In this document: positions 4,528 through 5,806 of the stretch, piece after piece
Layout of the letters: every line of letters starts with the position of its first letter
How positions within the stretch are numbered: the first letter of the stretch is position 1
Source: Actinomycetes bacterium
GTDB lineage: Bacteria; Actinomycetota; CALGFH01
Length of the DNA: 5,806 bases
Assembly (NCBI GenBank): GCA_030146615.1
Contig: JASLBL010000493.1
Span: 1 to 5,806 of the forward strand
Direction of reading: 5' to 3'
Position numbers and translations under genes: made by a program
The notes under the pieces: generated by a model
What the model was told of the DNA's origin: nothing
The model's database searches: none
The model's input: the letters and a program-made list of their open reading frames with translations, nothing else

Positions 4528-5806
4528 ATGAGCTGGCGGGGACAGGGTGGCAGGCGGGCCAAGGGCCGCCGCGGCGACCAGGACCCTGAGCTCGACAACA
4601 CCGCCTGGCTGGCCGAGCTCGAGCGGGAGGCCGCCGCCCACGCCGACGATGAGGACGAGGACGACTGGGCGAGCACCCTCCGCGGTCGCCGGCCCGCAAA
4701 CCAACCCCCACCCACTTCGGCCCCGTCACCGCCGGATCCCGGCTGGCCGCCCCCTTCCCACCACCCGCTCCAGGACGCGGCCCCGGGCGACCCCGCCCCG
4801 GTGGCTGGCGACCCTGGGTCGGGCTACGGGGTGGGACCGGGCGGCGCTGCGCCCGACCCGACGAGCTATGGGGCGGGTTCGGGCGGCGGTGGGTCGAACG
4901 CTCGGAGCTCCGAGTCGGATCTCTGGGCCGCCGACCCCGGCCCGCAGGACCCGGCCTCGGCGCCCGACCCCGACTGGTCCTGGCGGCCGGCCGCGGCCGA
5001 CGCGTTCGGGGGGGCCGGTCAGGCGGACCCCGACCCCGGGTGGGAGCGGTACGGCCAGGAGGATCGTCCGGACCCGGGTCCGGAGGCGTTCGGGGATCCG
5101 CGTCAGGGGGCCGGGACGGGGGCCGGGGGCGGCTGGGATGTGCCGGGGACCAACTCCCGGAGTTGGAGTGACCCTGGGAGCGGTGTCGGCACTGGTGACG
5201 GGACCGACTCCGGAAGCTGGAGCGATCCCGAGGGTGGGGGGTGGCAGTCGGCGGGCGTGGAGACGCCGACTGGGGCTTGGGAGGCGGGGGAGCCGGTGGG
5301 ACGGGAACCGGACTATCCGGCGTTGTTCGGGGAGCTGTATCGGCGGAGTGCGGCGCAGCAGGACCCGATCTGGGAGGCGCCGCCGGCGGAGCCGTTGCCG
5401 GAGCAGGGGGCGCCGGAGTCGCCGTCGGGGGGCTGGCCGTTCGAGGAGACGACGCAGAGCTGGGAGCCGAGTGACCGGTCGTTCATCTGGCCGTCTGACG
5501 AGCTGCCGGCGACGCAGGCCGAGTGGGACCAGCCGGGCTCCGCCTCGTGGATGGATGACCCGCAGCCGGCAAGAGCTCCGGAGCCGGACCAGACAGCCGC
5601 CTGGGGTGGGCCGGGCTCGTCGGCGTGGGAGGAGGAGGCGGCGCCGGAGCCTGCTCCGAAGCCGCGGTCCTCGCTGTGGGGGAGTCAGCCGGGGGGCGGC
5701 AACGGGGTCGCGCCGCCCGCCCCGCCGGTGGGGCCGGCGGCGACGGGACCGCCGCCGGACGACTGGGCCGCGGCGATCCCGACCGACGTGCCGGCGGCCA
5801 GGCGGG
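4528..5806 (+). CDS. Trp-rich acidic disordered protein, 3' partial
   Basis: The frame opening at ATG 4528 runs 426 codons without a stop and leaves the window. It starts 2 bases after the sortase stop, with AAGGTGG (4511-4517) inside the sortase end as a ribosome site. I do not recognise it. Residues 1-16 are basic (MSWRGQGGRRAKGRRG). Residues 19-48 look like an acidic amphipathic helix ending in DDEDEDDW. Everything after about 50 is Pro/Gly/Asp/Glu/Ala-rich and probably disordered. It has 23 Trp, no Cys and only two Lys (12 and 378). From residue 133 on, Trp recurs every 2 to 31 residues, often as S/A/I/G-W-S/E/D followed by Asp or Pro (SWSDP, IWEAP, SWEPS, SWMDDP, AWEEE). No signal peptide or membrane helix is seen so far. 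It may be the cytosolic extension of a second sortase or another membrane protein lying downstream; this is inference from the operon. Confidence 0.8.
   Translation, partial: MSWRGQGGRRAKGRRGDQDPELDNTAWLAELEREAAAHADDEDEDDWASTLRGRRPANQPPPTSAPSPPDPGWPPPSHHPLQDAAPGDPAPVAGDPGSGYGVGPGGAAPDPTSYGAGSGGGGSNARSSESDLWAADPGPQDPASAPDPDWSWRPAAADAFGGAGQADPDPGWERYGQEDRPDPGPEAFGDPRQGAGTGAGGGWDVPGTNSRSWSDPGSGVGTGDGTDSGSWSDPEGGGWQSAGVETPTGAWEAGEPVGREPDYPALFGELYRRSAAQQDPIWEAPPAEPLPEQGAPESPSGGWPFEETTQSWEPSDRSFIWPSDELPATQAEWDQPGSASWMDDPQPARAPEPDQTAAWGGPGSSAWEEEAAPEPAPKPRSSLWGSQPGGGNGVAPPAPPVGPAATGPPPDDWAAAIPTDVPAARR
5067..5084. repeat. 18-bp perfect palindrome inside the Trp-rich frame
   Basis: TCCGGACCCGGGTCCGGA reads the same on both strands and encodes part of RPDPGPE. 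A 14-bp palindrome, CTCGGAGCTCCGAG, lies at 4901-4914. Pro, Gly and Asp codons favour such strings in GC-rich DNA, so a function is not implied. Confidence 0.4.
5149..5232 (+). repeat. Diverged 10-codon direct repeat in the Trp-rich frame
   Basis: Units at 5149-5178 and 5203-5232 encode TNSRSWSDPG and TDSGSWSDPE, separated by 24 bases rich in Gly codons. Seven of ten residues are identical, while the DNA differs at several synonymous sites (AGT/AGC, GAC/GAT, CCT/CCC), so the peptide is better kept than the DNA. Unit 1 also contains a DNA hairpin, CCAACTCC (5150-5157) pairing with GGAGTTGG (5159-5166). Confidence 0.65.

Noticed and set aside
3587..4729. 380-residue minus-strand frame opposite the sortase
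   Set aside because: It is antisense to a sortase with intact His, Cys and Arg, and shows no domain of its own.
5010..5016. G7 run as a phase-variation tract
   Set aside because: Seven G in a genome this GC-rich is expected by chance, and the frame continues smoothly on both sides.
5241..5474. 77-residue Gly/Ala-rich plus-strand frame
   Set aside because: It is a shifted-frame shadow inside the 4528 frame, which is coupled to the sortase and remains open across the region.
4528..5806. The Trp-rich protein as a sortase substrate
   Set aside because: No signal peptide is present at its N-terminus and no LAxTG/LPxTG is seen. The C-terminus is outside the window, so this is unlikely but not fully excluded.
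1..5806. CRISPR arrays, tRNA/rRNA genes, insertion sequences
   Set aside because: I looked for regular repeats with spacers, cloverleaf-like stems, and terminal inverted repeats with transposase motifs. None was found.

Overview
The window is very GC-rich, about 70 percent or more, with G/C at most third codon positions and with GTG/TTG as well as ATG starts. Gene content and order point to an actinobacterium (Actinomycetota). The strongest clue is the grouping of a cyclophilin-type peptidyl-prolyl isomerase, crgA on the opposite strand, and a class E sortase. This matches the well-known actinobacterial cell-division/Ser-Thr-kinase neighbourhood, which in Mycobacterium runs ppiA, crgA, trpG, pknB and in Streptomyces runs ppi, crgA, srtE. 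I cannot name a genus.

Layout. 75-593 (+) is a cyclophilin. 736-1914 (+) is a thiolase of the FadA6-like type with all catalytic residues. 1962-2309 (+) is a small two-helix membrane protein with a cytosolic Cys/His zinc-ribbon-like tail. 2376-2624 (-) is an FmdB-type double CxxC zinc-ribbon protein. 2718-2957 (-) is CrgA. About 3094-3639 (+) is a TlpA/ResA-like thioredoxin lipoprotein with WCGPC. About 3872-4525 (+) is a class E sortase. 4528 to the window end (+) is an open frame of at least 426 codons with no stop. It encodes an acidic, Pro/Gly/Trp-rich, apparently disordered protein that is probably co-translated with the sortase.

Intergenic signals are modest. There is a 16-bp dyad ahead of the cyclophilin, hairpins between cyclophilin and thiolase, and a hairpin between the convergent zinc-ribbon genes. 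A notable pair of DnaA-box-like 9-mers (TTGTCCCCA and TTATCCCCA, 12 bp apart) runs into a 14-bp palindrome between crgA and the FmdB gene.

How the genes fit together. CrgA recruits septal peptidoglycan synthesis factors. The sortase attaches proteins to the cell wall. The TlpA-like lipoprotein acts on thiols outside the membrane. Together these form a cell-envelope/division theme. The thiolase and the two zinc-ribbon proteins look like lineage-specific insertions between ppiA and crgA. The least understood element is the Trp-rich open frame after the sortase; it may be the cytosolic extension of a second membrane protein whose folded part lies beyond the window.
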